This document shows positions 54,749 through 63,508 of a DNA stretch of 64,000 bases, piece by piece. Every line of letters starts with the position of its first letter. Position 1 is the stretch's first letter. A model generated the notes under the pieces. The model was not told the DNA's origin and did not search any database. It worked only from the letters and a program-made list of their open reading frames with translations. Location: positions 1 to 64,000 of the forward strand of contig NZ_RKKU01000022.1 of assembly GCF_003797945.1 (NCBI RefSeq), written 5' to 3'. This stretch comes from Pseudomonas neustonica. Its GTDB lineage: Bacteria; Pseudomonadota; Gammaproteobacteria; Pseudomonadales; Pseudomonadaceae. The position numbers and the translations under genes are program-made.

Positions 54749-57195
54749 GCACTGACCTCCAGGGTTGAGCGGGCCGGTGCTTGAGGCTGCACCGTGACTC
54801 GCGTCAGGCGCAGCGCGTTGAGCACCACCAGTAGCGAGCTTGCGGACATACCCAGTGCAGCCCAGGCTGGTGTGACCATGCCGAGCGCTGCGAGGGGTAA
54901 TACCGCAAGATTATACAGGCTGGCCCAGCAGAGATTCTCAATCATGATGGCGCGCGTGCGTTTGGCTACCTGCATGCTGTCGACCAGGGTGAGCAAGCGG
55001 CTGTTGAGCAGCACCGCATCGGCATTGGTCTTGGCCAGATCAGAGGCGTTGCCCATGGCGACTGAGATATCAGCACTGGCTAGCACCGGCACATCGTTTA
55101 CACCGTCTCCCAGCATCAATACCTTCTCACCGCGCGCTTGCTGGGTCTGAACAAAGGCCAGCTTATCGTCCGGGCTGGCGTTGCCGATGGCTTCACTGAT
55201 GTTAAGAGTGGCAGCCATGCGCTGCACTACCGGAGACTGGTCGCCGGATAACAGAACGACGCGCAGTCCCTGACTCTGCAGTGCTGCAACCATGGCGACG
55301 GCATCGCTACGCAGACGGTCATTGAGCGCGAACCAGGCAATCGGCCCGGCGGCGCTGCCGAGCAGCAACCACTGGCCTGGCGAATCGGGGTAGTCAGGAG
55401 CGCTGTAGTGACCCAGTGCGCTGACGAAATCGGGCTTGCCAATTCGCAAGGTAGTGCCATCGCAGTCGCCTTGCAGGCCTTGCCCGGGAACGCTGCTGAG
55501 CTCGCTCGCGCTGAGCATGCTCCGGCCGAAGGCGCGGGCGATAGGGTGTTCAGAACCGCTTTCCAGCATGCTCGCCCAGCGCAGCGCCTGCTCGCTATCA
55601 TGATTCGCAAGGGGCTGGATTTGCTCAAGGGTCATGCGCCCCTCGGTCAAGGTTCCGGTTTTATCCAGAATGACGGTGGTAATCTGGTTGATGCCTTCCA
55701 GCACGTGGCCACGGGTGATCAATAGTCCTAACTTGTGCAGGCTTCCTGTCGCCGTGGTCAGGGCGGTCGGTGTAGCCAGCGAGAGTGCGCAAGGGCAGGT
55801 TGCTACCAGCATGGCAAGCACTATCCAGAACGCGGTATGCCCGTCGCTTAGCACCCACCAGGCGCCGCCGACCGCAACCACACTGAGCAGTACAATCAGC
55901 AGAAAATACTGCGCGACCTGATCGGCCAGTTTGGCCAGTCTCGGCTTGTCGGATTGCGCGCGCTCCAGCAGGCGAACAATAGCCGACAGGCGTGTTTCCT
56001 CGCCTAATGCAGTCACTTCTATCTGCATGGGGCCCTCGACATTCAGCGTCCCGGCAGTAACCAGGTCACCCGCACTTTTAGCTATAGGCAGGTATTCGCC
56101 CGATAGCGCCGATTCGTCAACGCTGCTGGTGCCGCGCAGGATACGACCGTCCGCCGGGATGCTCTCGCCAGGCTTTACCTCGACCGCGTCGCCGACCTTG
56201 AGCTCATCCAGCATGATGCGCTGACTGCTGCCGTCGGACTGAATACGCACGGCACTGGGTGGTAGCAGGTTGACCAGTCGAGCGGTGCTTTCGACCGTGC
56301 GCTGTCGTGCGCGTCGCTCCAGGTAGCGACCGGCCAGCAGGAAGAAGGCAAACATGGTGACGGAATCAAAGTAGACCTCGCCGGTACCGGTAACCGTGGC
56401 CCAAATCCCGGCAAGATAAGCGCCGCCAATAGCGAGCGACACGGATACATCCATACTGAGGCGATGATTTTTAAGGTCACGCCAGGCGCCCTGAAAGAAG
56501 GGCGCGCAGCTGTAGAACACAACCGGCGTGGTCATCAGTAAACTTGCCCAGCGCAACAGATGAGCCATGCCTTCGGTCAGGTCCTGGTCGAACTCCTCAT
56601 AGAGTGCCATGGTGGCCATCATCACTTGCATGAACATCAAGCCAGCCAGCCCTAAGCGCCGCAGATAGCGACGATTTTCCAGCGCGATTTGCTCGCCGGC
56701 CTTGTCGGGTTCGTATGGGTGCGCGGTATAGCCGATACGGCGTAGCCCGGCGATCAGCGCGGACAGCTTGGCTTCGCTCGCGTGCCACGTCAGGTTGAGG
56801 CGTTGGTTGCCCATGTTCAGGTTGGCTTCGACAACTCCGGGCTCTGCCCGCAGGTGACGTTCAATCAGCCAGCAGCAGGCAGCACAGCTAATGCCTTCGA
56901 TCAGCAATTGAATTTGCTGTTGCTCTCCGCTGCTCTGGGTATAGCGCTGTTGTACGTCTTCGCGATCATAGAGCTCAAGCTCTTCCTGCAGCACCCGAGG
57001 CATGGCCTCGGGATTGGCAGAGCGCTCGGTGCGGTGTTGGTAGTATGACTCCAGGCCTGCGTTGCAGATTGCTTGCGCGACCGCCTGGCAGCCGGGGCAG
57101 CACATTGGTTGCTGCTCATCCAGGATTTGCACATGCCAGGGCGCGCCGGCAGGCACCGGTTCGCCGCAATGAAAGCAGGGGGTGGGTTGCGCCAT
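54745..57195 (-). CDS. ccoI: Cu+ P1B-type ATPase CcoI (FixI/CopA2)
   Basis: An 816-residue heavy-metal ATPase. The N-terminus has a cysteine cluster (CFHCGEP and MCCPGCQAVAQAI), then a metal-binding domain with GISCAACCWLIERH. The transport helix has CPCALSL, the phosphorylation loop DKTGTLTEG and the hinge GDGVNDVPVLA. It exports copper slowly to the periplasm for assembly of the CcoN binuclear centre and not mainly for detoxification. It lies between ccoH (3 nt) and ccoS (overlap). Confidence 0.94.
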   Translation of the reverse strand: MAQPTPCFHCGEPVPAGAPWHVQILDEQQPMCCPGCQAVAQAICNAGLESYYQHRTERSANPEAMPRVLQEELELYDREDVQQRYTQSSGEQQQIQLLIEGISCAACCWLIERHLRAEPGVVEANLNMGNQRLNLTWHASEAKLSALIAGLRRIGYTAHPYEPDKAGEQIALENRRYLRRLGLAGLMFMQVMMATMALYEEFDQDLTEGMAHLLRWASLLMTTPVVFYSCAPFFQGAWRDLKNHRLSMDVSVSLAIGGAYLAGIWATVTGTGEVYFDSVTMFAFFLLAGRYLERRARQRTVESTARLVNLLPPSAVRIQSDGSSQRIMLDELKVGDAVEVKPGESIPADGRILRGTSSVDESALSGEYLPIAKSAGDLVTAGTLNVEGPMQIEVTALGEETRLSAIVRLLERAQSDKPRLAKLADQVAQYFLLIVLLSVVAVGGAWWVLSDGHTAFWIVLAMLVATCPCALSLATPTALTTATGSLHKLGLLITRGHVLEGINQITTVILDKTGTLTEGRMTLEQIQPLANHDSEQALRWASMLESGSEHPIARAFGRSMLSASELSSVPGQGLQGDCDGTTLRIGKPDFVSALGHYSAPDYPDSPGQWLLLGSAAGPIAWFALNDRLRSDAVAMVAALQSQGLRVVLLSGDQSPVVQRMAATLNISEAIGNASPDDKLAFVQTQQARGEKVLMLGDGVNDVPVLASADISVAMGNASDLAKTNADAVLLNSRLLTLVDSMQVAKRTRAIMIENLCWASLYNLAVLPLAALGMVTPAWAALGMSASSLLVVLNALRLTRVTVQPQAPARSTLEVSA

Positions 57196-57198
57196 TTG

Positions 57199-57714
57199 TT
57201 ACTGCGCGGTGATCTGGTATGGCTGTCCTGGCGCCAGGTGTACTTCGCCGGTCAGGCGCCAGCCCTGGTCACCGGGTTTGTCCGGATCACTGAGCTCAAT
57301 GTAGCGTCTGCCTTCGATCTTTTGTTCCAGTTGACCTGTGTAGGTGTTGCCTTTGATCTGGCGCAAGGAGACCGCATGATCCAGCGAAGCATGGGTGGGA
57401 GAAATCAGATCCAGGGTCAGGCTGCGCGGCAGGGCGACAAAGTCGCCTTGCAACTGCAGGCTGACGTCGCCGGTTACCTCATCAACACTGAAGTCGGCAA
57501 CTACATTGAGGTCGCGCGCCATATGGTCGCGCCCCAGGTACATGTTGATTGCCTTGCCTTCAGTGTAATAGTTGTCACGTACCAGGCTGTCAGGGTTCAT
57601 CGTGGCCACAAACAGCAGCCCCAGGCCAATAAAGACGGCAAAGGCGAGGATGGCTATGACGAACCATGCCCAGAATTGCTTGTACCAGGGCGTGCTGATG
57701 TTGTCGTGCGACAT
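57199..57714 (-). CDS. ccoH: cbb3 oxidase assembly protein CcoH (FixH)
   Basis: From the ATG at 57714 the protein has 171 residues. One N-terminal membrane helix (about 14-38) is followed by a periplasmic beta-sandwich domain with DNYYTEGKAINMYLGRD, typical of FixH. CcoH stabilises the growing cbb3 complex. AGGA lies 7 nt before this start; a start 18 nt upstream is possible but lacks such a site. Gaps to ccoG (32 nt) and ccoI (3 nt) indicate one operon. Confidence 0.9.
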   Translation of the reverse strand: MSHDNISTPWYKQFWAWFVIAILAFAVFIGLGLLFVATMNPDSLVRDNYYTEGKAINMYLGRDHMARDLNVVADFSVDEVTGDVSLQLQGDFVALPRSLTLDLISPTHASLDHAVSLRQIKGNTYTGQLEQKIEGRRYIELSDPDKPGDQGWRLTGEVHLAPGQPYQITAQ

Positions 57715-57746
57715 ACTTGTTCCTGTGGTCATTAACGTAACAGCCT

Positions 57747-59159
57747 TTAACGTACTTTGGGGGCCAAAAACCGGCTTTCCGATTTGGCACTGATGCTGTC
57801 GTCATCTGTGGCGATGACTTCGAAGGTGATCGGCATGTTGGTTTCACCATCCAGTGCGGCAGGGTCTATCTGCACATTCAATGGCAGCTGCAACTTACTG
57901 CTAGGACCTACTATCAGGCGGCTATCGGGCAATTCCAGGGTGAGCCCCGGGTGGCCTTCCATGCTCAGGTTGTAGCTGCGCTCAGTGGCACCCTTGTTAA
58001 AGATTTTGACAATGTACACGTTCTCTATCTGACCGCTGCGAGTTTCTCTATACAGAACATTTCGATCGCGTTCGATATCCAGTGAAACCTGCGAGATGTT
58101 GCCTACGGTAATGATAAACAGGCCAATCATTACCAGCAACGCAGTGCCATAGCCAAACAGCCGCGGGCGGAATACCTTGGTTGGTTTGCCCTCCAGGCTG
58201 TGCTCGGTAGTGTAGCGAATCAGGCCCGGCGGATAATCCATCTTCTCCATGACTTCATCACAGGCGTCGATGCAGGCAGTGCAGCTGATGCATTCGACCT
58301 GCAAGCCATCGCGGATGTCGATCCCCGTGGGGCAGACCTGTACGCAGATCTCGCAGTCGATACAGTCGCCTTTGCCGACGGTTGCCGGGTCTACACCTTT
58401 TTTACGGGAGCCGCGTGGTTCGCCGCGAGCTGCATCGTAAGACACGATTAAGGTATCGGCATCAAACATAACAGCCTGGAAGCGCGCGTAGGGGCACATG
58501 TAGATGCAGACTTGCTCGCGCAACCAGCCAGCATTGATATAAGTTGCGGCAGTGAAGAAAAAGACCCAGAACAGCGACCAGCCGGCCATGTGCCAGGTGA
58601 ACATATCCGCAACCAAGCCGCGAATAGGTGTGAAATAACCAACGAAGGTGAGCGCCGTGGCTAGCGAAACCAATAGCCATATGCTGTGCTTGGCTGTACG
58701 GCGTAGGAATTTGTTAAGGCTCATGGGCGCCTTGTCCAGCTTGATTCGCGCGTTGCGTTCACCTTCGGTGACGCGCTCAGCCCACATGAAAACCCAGGTC
58801 CAGACCGTTTGCGGGCACGTATAGCCGCACCATACGCGACCCGCGAACACGGTAATAAAGAACAAACCAAAGGCACAGATAATCAGCATAAATGACAGCA
58901 GGAAAAAATCTTCCGGCTGAAAAGTGGCGCTAAATATATGGAATTGGCGCGCTGGTAGATCCCAAAGCACAGCAGGGCGGTCACCCCATTTCAGCCAAAC
59001 CGTGCCGAAATACAGTAGAAACAGGAAACCTGCCCCAGCAAGCCTAATATTCTTGAATAGGCCCTTGTAAGAGCGTGTTTGGATTTTCTCGCGTTTAGCG
59101 TAAAGGTCGTAGGTTTCAACCTTGGGTGTGACGTCTTCTACTGGGATTTTGTTGCTCAT
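57747..59159 (-). CDS. ccoG: cbb3 oxidase accessory ferredoxin-like membrane protein CcoG (FixG/RdxA)
   Basis: A 470-residue membrane protein with about five helices. Two [4Fe-4S] motifs are visible as CIDCEICVQVCPTGI and CISCTACIDACDEV, with further cysteines in CGYTCPQTVW. The C-terminal part is an immunoglobulin-like periplasmic domain (about 350-470). CcoG is a cupric reductase thought to supply Cu(I) to the oxidase assembly. It opens the ccoGHIS run; a 200-bp gap and hairpin separate it from ccoP. Confidence 0.93.
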   Translation of the reverse strand: MSNKIPVEDVTPKVETYDLYAKREKIQTRSYKGLFKNIRLAGAGFLFLLYFGTVWLKWGDRPAVLWDLPARQFHIFSATFQPEDFFLLSFMLIICAFGLFFITVFAGRVWCGYTCPQTVWTWVFMWAERVTEGERNARIKLDKAPMSLNKFLRRTAKHSIWLLVSLATALTFVGYFTPIRGLVADMFTWHMAGWSLFWVFFFTAATYINAGWLREQVCIYMCPYARFQAVMFDADTLIVSYDAARGEPRGSRKKGVDPATVGKGDCIDCEICVQVCPTGIDIRDGLQVECISCTACIDACDEVMEKMDYPPGLIRYTTEHSLEGKPTKVFRPRLFGYGTALLVMIGLFIITVGNISQVSLDIERDRNVLYRETRSGQIENVYIVKIFNKGATERSYNLSMEGHPGLTLELPDSRLIVGPSSKLQLPLNVQIDPAALDGETNMPITFEVIATDDDSISAKSESRFLAPKVR

Positions 59160-59302
59160 ATCAGGCTGACCCTCTCAGGCGAAAGGAAGTATGGGCGGAC
59201 TGGCCTCGCGTGGGGTCAGACTTTGCCCGCATTATTGAAAATATACTGGATTGGCAATGCGCACAATGCGACCGGTGGTCGCGCTGAGTAATAGGCGGAA
59301 AC

Positions 59303-59329
59303 AAGATGGGGGAACCAAGTTCCCCCATC
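59303..59329. terminator. Terminator hairpin after ccoNOQP
   Basis: Perfect 12-bp arms (agatgggggaac and gttcccccatct) with a 3-nt loop lie about 33 nt after the ccoP stop. On the minus strand it is followed by ttgtttcc, a short T-rich tract. It separates the oxidase structural genes from ccoG. Confidence 0.8.
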
Positions 59330-59361
59330 TGATACTGCCTTCATTATGCGCTAACTACAGC

Positions 59362-60252
59362 TTATTGCTCGTCCTTGTGGGACAGGCTGTAGATATAGGA
59401 GGCGAGCATGTGGATCTTGTCTTCTCCCAGATGTGCTTGCGAAGGCATATGACCGTTACGGCCATAGCGCAGCGTCTGCTGTACCTGCAGGAAGCTGGAC
59501 CCGTAGAGCCAGATGTCGTCGGTCAGGTTCGGAGCACCCATTTGCTGGTTGCCTTTACCTTCTGCACCGTGACAAGCCACACAGGTGTTTTTGAAGGTTT
59601 CTGCACCGGCTGCCAGATCGACATTCTCTGTTTCCAGGCCGGACAAGCTGCGCACATAACCCGAAACGTTGCGCACGCCATCTTCGCCGATAACCCCAAG
59701 CCATGCTGGCATTGCAGCCTGACGGCCACCGCGCAGCGTGGTTTTGATGGTTTCCGGGTCGCCGCCATATAGCCAGTCGTTGTCCGTCAGGTTCGGGAAG
59801 CCAAAGGCACCGCGAGCGTCGGAGCCATGGCAAACCGAGCAGTTGGTCGCGAACAGGCGTTGGCCAATACGATTGGCTTCCTGATCTTTTGCAACTTCTT
59901 CAACCGGCATTGCGTTGTAGCGTGCGAAGATCGGAGCAAACTGCTCTTCAGCCTTTTCAACTTCGGCCTGATATTCCTTGACGGAAGTCCACTCAAGGTA
60001 GCCTTGCCACTTACCTAGACCCGGATAGAGGAACAGGTAAAAAGCACCGAAAACCATGGTGGAGACAAACAGTACGAACCACCAGCGGGGTAGGGGGTTG
60101 TCGTATTCTTCAATACCGTCAAAGCTATGTCCGACAGTTTCATCTGTCTGCTCTGAGCGCTGCCCTTTGCGTGTGGCCAGCAGCAACCACAGGATCAGGC
60201 CCAGGCAGGTCAGTGTCAGGACAACAATGTACCCGCTCCAGAAATTAGTCAT
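59362..60252 (-). CDS. ccoP: cbb3-type cytochrome c oxidase diheme subunit CcoP
   Basis: A 296-residue protein with two N-terminal membrane helices (about 7-27 and 57-77) and two cytochrome c domains: CSVCH at 138-142 and CVACH at 224-228. Methionine ligands lie in MPAW and MPSQ. It passes electrons from soluble cytochromes to CcoO and CcoN. It overlaps ccoQ by one nt. The subunit completes a ccoNOQP operon; there is a single copy in this window, while P. aeruginosa has two in tandem. Confidence 0.95.
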   Translation of the reverse strand: MTNFWSGYIVVLTLTCLGLILWLLLATRKGQRSEQTDETVGHSFDGIEEYDNPLPRWWFVLFVSTMVFGAFYLFLYPGLGKWQGYLEWTSVKEYQAEVEKAEEQFAPIFARYNAMPVEEVAKDQEANRIGQRLFATNCSVCHGSDARGAFGFPNLTDNDWLYGGDPETIKTTLRGGRQAAMPAWLGVIGEDGVRNVSGYVRSLSGLETENVDLAAGAETFKNTCVACHGAEGKGNQQMGAPNLTDDIWLYGSSFLQVQQTLRYGRNGHMPSQAHLGEDKIHMLASYIYSLSHKDEQ

Positions 60253-60440
60253 TACTTGTTACTCCTAGCATCGTCTTGCTGCTCGTCCTGTGCCTTGGCA
60301 TCGTTCTCATCGGCGAAGGGCAGTTGCGCCGCTTCGTCGAAATCCTTCCTTTTGTATGAGCTGTAGGCCCATATCACGACACCGATGAAGGCCACCATCG
60401 CGAAGATAGTGCCTAGGCCCCGGAGAGTATTGATATCCAT
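60252..60440 (-). CDS. ccoQ: cbb3-type oxidase small subunit CcoQ
   Basis: A 62-residue single-span membrane protein (AMVAFIGVVIWAYSSYKRKDFDEAAQLPFADE) with the typical YKRKDFDEAA junction and an acidic, Gln-rich tail. CcoQ stabilises the cbb3 complex. It lies 6 nt after ccoO. Confidence 0.94.
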   Translation of the reverse strand: MDINTLRGLGTIFAMVAFIGVVIWAYSSYKRKDFDEAAQLPFADENDAKAQDEQQDDARSNK

Positions 60441-60446
60441 GATTGC

Positions 60447-61055
60447 TTACCGGTCCGACAGGACAGTGCCAAGGTGCTGCAGGTAGGCGATAAGAGCGTC
60501 CATTTCGGCGACTCCCTCAACCGCTTCCTTGGCACCGGCGATGTCTTCATCTGTGTAAGGAACGCCCAGGCCGCGCAGCACTTCCATCTTCTTGGCGGTG
60601 TACTCACCGTCAAGGACGTTGTCCTGCAGCCATGGGAAGGCAGGCATCTTGGATTCAGGTACCACGTCACGAGGGTTAATCAAGTGAGCACGGTGCCAGT
60701 CGTCGGAGTAACGCTTACCGACACGAGCCAGATCGGGACCAGTACGCTTTGAGCCCCACAGGAAAGGGTGTTCCCATACGCTTTCGCCGGCAACGGAATA
60801 GTGACCGTAACGCTCGGTTTCAGCACGGAAAGGACGGATCATCTGTGAGTGACAGCCAACGCAGCCTTCACGGATGTAGATGTCCCGACCTTCAAGCTCT
60901 ACTGCTGTGTAAGGCCGCAGACCCTCGACCGGTTCGGTGGTTTCCGGCTGGAAGAACAGCGGAACGATCTGGACCAGGCCGCCGAAGCTGATGGCTATGA
61001 CCATCAGCACGACCATCAGGCCCAGGTTCTTTTCTACAGTTTCATGCATTTTCAT
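60447..61055 (-). CDS. ccoO: cbb3-type oxidase monoheme subunit CcoO
   Basis: A 202-residue membrane-anchored cytochrome c. One helix spans about 12-34; the heme motif is CVGCH at 65-69 within [24 protein letters not shown] and MPAFPW (axial Met) follow. It relays electrons from CcoP to CcoN. The gene lies 12 nt after ccoN. Confidence 0.96.
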   Translation of the reverse strand: MKMHETVEKNLGLMVVLMVIAISFGGLVQIVPLFFQPETTEPVEGLRPYTAVELEGRDIYIREGCVGCHSQMIRPFRAETERYGHYSVAGESVWEHPFLWGSKRTGPDLARVGKRYSDDWHRAHLINPRDVVPESKMPAFPWLQDNVLDGEYTAKKMEVLRGLGVPYTDEDIAGAKEAVEGVAEMDALIAYLQHLGTVLSDR

Positions 61056-61067
61056 CTAATTCTTCCC

Positions 61068-62495
61068 TCAGGCAGTCTGGGCTGCAGCGACAACTTCCGC
61101 TGGCTTGCTGTGACGCACGGTACGCCAGACGTTGTAAGCCATCAGCAGCATGCCCAGCAGGAAGAAGGCGCCGCCGATCATGCGCACGACGTAACCCGGA
61201 TGACTGGCTTCCAACGCTTCAACGAAGGAGTAGGTAGGTGTGCCGTCAACGTTGACTGCGCGCCACATCAGGCCTTGGGTGATGCCGTTGACCCACATTG
61301 CGACGATATATAGCACGGTACCGATAGTAGCCAACCAGAAGTGGGCGTTGATCAGTGGGGTGCTGTACATGGCTTCGCGACCAAAGATCTTTGGAATCAT
61401 GTGGTAGAGCGAACCGATAGAGATCATGGCAACCCAGCCCAGTGCACCGGCGTGTACGTGACCAATGGTCCAGTCGGTGTAGTGGGACAACGCGTTCACG
61501 GTCTTGATAGCCATCATAGGCCCTTCAAATGTGGACATGCCGTAGAAGGCCAGTGCCACAACCAGGAAGCGCAGAATAGGGTCAGTACGCAGTTTGTGCC
61601 AGGCACCAGACAGCGTCATCATGCCGTTGATCATGCCGCCCCAAGAAGGTGCCAGCAGGATCAGTGACATCACCATGCCCAGTGACTGCGCCCAATCAGG
61701 CAGCGCGGTGTAGTGCAGGTGGTGAGGGCCGGCCCAGATATAGATGGAGATCAGTGCCCAGAAGTGCACGATCGACAAGCGATACGAATAAATTGGGCGC
61801 TCGGCCTGCTTGGGTACGAAGTAGTACATCATGCCCAGGAAGCCCGCAGTCAGGAAGAAACCAACCGCGTTGTGGCCGTACCACCACTGAATCATCGCAT
61901 CAGTCGCACCAGCATACATGGAGTACGACTTGGTCAGCGAGACCGGTACCGCCATGCTGTTGACGATGTGCAGCACGGCCACGGTGATGATGAATCCACC
62001 GAAGAACCAGTTGCCGACATAGATGTGCTTCATCTTGCGCTTCATGATGGTGCCGAAGAACACTAGCGCATAACTGACCCAGACGACGGCGATCAAAATG
62101 TCGATCGGCCATTCCAGCTCCGCGTATTCCTTGGTGGACGTCAACCCCATCGGCAGGGTGATGACGGCCAGCACGATCACAGCTTGCCATCCCCAGAAGG
62201 TGAAAGCGGCCAGACCATCGGATACAAGGCGAGCCTGAGAGGTGCGCTGTACGACATAGTATGACGTAGCGAACAGGGCGGAACCGCCAAAGGCGAAAAT
62301 GACGGCGTTTGTGTGCAATGGACGAAGACGCCCAAAGCTGGTCCAGGGCAAGCCAAAATTAAGTTCGGGCCAGACCAGTTGGGAGGCAATAAAGACGCCC
62401 ATGGCCATGCCAACGATACCCCAGATGACCGTCATGACGGCGAACTGGCGTACCACCTTATAATTATAGGCTGTCGGAGTGGTAGCTGTGCTCAT
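61068..62495 (-). CDS. ccoN: cbb3-type cytochrome c oxidase catalytic subunit CcoN
   Basis: From the ATG at 62495 the protein has 475 residues, with twelve or so membrane helices. Conserved histidines for heme b, Cu(B) and heme b3 occur in [34 protein letters not shown] and [13 protein letters not shown]. It reduces oxygen at the high-affinity binuclear centre and pumps protons. GGA lies about 7 nt before this start; a GTG 12 nt upstream is possible. The nearest upstream signal is an interrupted palindrome at 62571. Confidence 0.96.
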   Translation of the reverse strand: MSTATTPTAYNYKVVRQFAVMTVIWGIVGMAMGVFIASQLVWPELNFGLPWTSFGRLRPLHTNAVIFAFGGSALFATSYYVVQRTSQARLVSDGLAAFTFWGWQAVIVLAVITLPMGLTSTKEYAELEWPIDILIAVVWVSYALVFFGTIMKRKMKHIYVGNWFFGGFIITVAVLHIVNSMAVPVSLTKSYSMYAGATDAMIQWWYGHNAVGFFLTAGFLGMMYYFVPKQAERPIYSYRLSIVHFWALISIYIWAGPHHLHYTALPDWAQSLGMVMSLILLAPSWGGMINGMMTLSGAWHKLRTDPILRFLVVALAFYGMSTFEGPMMAIKTVNALSHYTDWTIGHVHAGALGWVAMISIGSLYHMIPKIFGREAMYSTPLINAHFWLATIGTVLYIVAMWVNGITQGLMWRAVNVDGTPTYSFVEALEASHPGYVVRMIGGAFFLLGMLLMAYNVWRTVRHSKPAEVVAAAQTA

Positions 62496-62872
62496 GCGAG
62501 ATTCCACGGATAGCAGTTAGTTTATGGGTATTAAAGCGTTGGCAAGTATGGGCAAAGCCCGCGCGCATTGCAATGACATAGGTCATTGTTTGGTGGAGGG
62601 AAAAGGCCTCTGGAGCGGCTCTGGTAGCGATTCTTGCAGCCTTGCTCTGTTAGCCATGCCTGATCAGTCGAGGTCCCGGCGTACCCACGATTTTATTGGT
62701 TTTCAGCTTTGGTTGATGGGGAAGGCGGGTATAGCTAGGTCTTAGGCTGTTTGCTACTGTCAGCCTAGCTGATAATGAGCGATTCCGCCTGGCTATATGT
62801 GCTTGGTTTTAGCGCACAGCGTGGGGCTTTTTTGCTGTGACAAGATGTCGCAATGCACATTTGAGAAAAAAT
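62496..62872. other. Divergent intergenic region upstream of ccoN
   Basis: About 377 bp between the leftward ccoN and a rightward hydrolase. It contains the palindrome at 62571-62588. A 73-codon frame here lacks a ribosome-binding site and family resemblance, so I see no gene. Promoters for both neighbours must be here, but no textbook TTGAT-N4-ATCAA Anr box was found. Confidence 0.6.
62571..62588. promoter_or_regulatory. Palindrome upstream of ccoN, degenerate Anr-box candidate
   Basis: CAATGAC-ATAG-GTCATTG is a perfect 7-bp inverted repeat with a 4-bp spacer. The spacing is that of FNR/Anr boxes (TTGAT-N4-ATCAA), but the half-sites match only in their TGA/TCA core. It is about 76 bp before the ccoN start. 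Another dimeric regulator is equally possible. Confidence 0.35.
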
Positions 62873-63493
62873 ATGTCTAACCCGGTTTTATTGAATGAGC
62901 CTGAGGTCGCGCATGCTGTGACGCTGGTGCTAGCGCACGGCGCCGGCGCACCTATGGATAGCCCTTTTATGGAAGAACTGGCCGGGCAGTTGGCGTCGCA
63001 CGGGCTGCGCGTGCTGCGCTTTGAGTTCCCCTATATGGCAGCCAGGCGCGCAGACGGGCGGAAGAGGCCGCCAAATCCCATGGCAGTGCTTCAGGCGAGT
63101 TTGCGTGAGCTCTGCAGCACTATCGATGCTCCGTTTTTTCTGGCTGGCAAATCGATGGGCGGGCGGGTGGCGAGCATGATGGCTGCTGAGCTGGAAGCTC
63201 AGGGCTTTATCTGCTTTGGTTATCCTTTCCATCCGCCGGGCAAGCTTGAGAAGACGCGCATTGAGCACCTGCGGCAGGTGACGCTTCCAGGTCTCATTAT
63301 TCAGGGCACCCGTGACCCCTTCGGTAAGCCGCAGGAAATTGAGGGCTACCCCCTGGACCCGGATCTGCAGGTGCGCTGGCTGGAAGGAGGAGACCATGAC
63401 TTGACGCCGCTGAAGCGCAGCGGCTTGACTCAGAGCAACTTGATTGCGCAGGCGGCCAGGCATGCTGCCGAGTTTTGTCGGCAGCATGCCTGA
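62873..63493 (+). CDS. KANL3/Tex30-type alpha/beta-hydrolase
   Basis: A 206-residue small hydrolase: LVLAHGAGAPMDSPFM near the start (oxyanion loop), LRFEFPYMAARR, the nucleophile elbow in LAGKSMGGRVAS, TLPGLIIQGTRDPFG with the acid, and EGGDHDL with the catalytic histidine. All triad residues are visible; the substrate is unknown. The start at 62873 is where homology begins. The final codons form one arm of a perfect hairpin (63458-63491), likely a terminator that overlaps the gene end. Confidence 0.88.
   Translation: MSNPVLLNEPEVAHAVTLVLAHGAGAPMDSPFMEELAGQLASHGLRVLRFEFPYMAARRADGRKRPPNPMAVLQASLRELCSTIDAPFFLAGKSMGGRVASMMAAELEAQGFICFGYPFHPPGKLEKTRIEHLRQVTLPGLIIQGTRDPFGKPQEIEGYPLDPDLQVRWLEGGDHDLTPLKRSGLTQSNLIAQAARHAAEFCRQHA
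63458..63491. terminator. Hairpin overlapping the end of the hydrolase gene
   Basis: Perfect 14-bp arms (aggcatgctgccga and tcggcagcatgcct) with a 6-nt loop lie within the last codons of the hydrolase gene and reach its stop codon. The MCP gene converges from the other side. It could end transcription in both directions, though T-runs are short or absent. Confidence 0.6.
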
Positions 63494-63508
63494 GCCTTCA
63501 AGTTCGTA

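Noticed and set aside
62524-62745. 73-codon frame in the ccoN upstream region
   Set aside because: Composition rich in Gly and Ser without recognisable motifs, no ribosome-binding site, and overlap with the palindrome and likely promoters.
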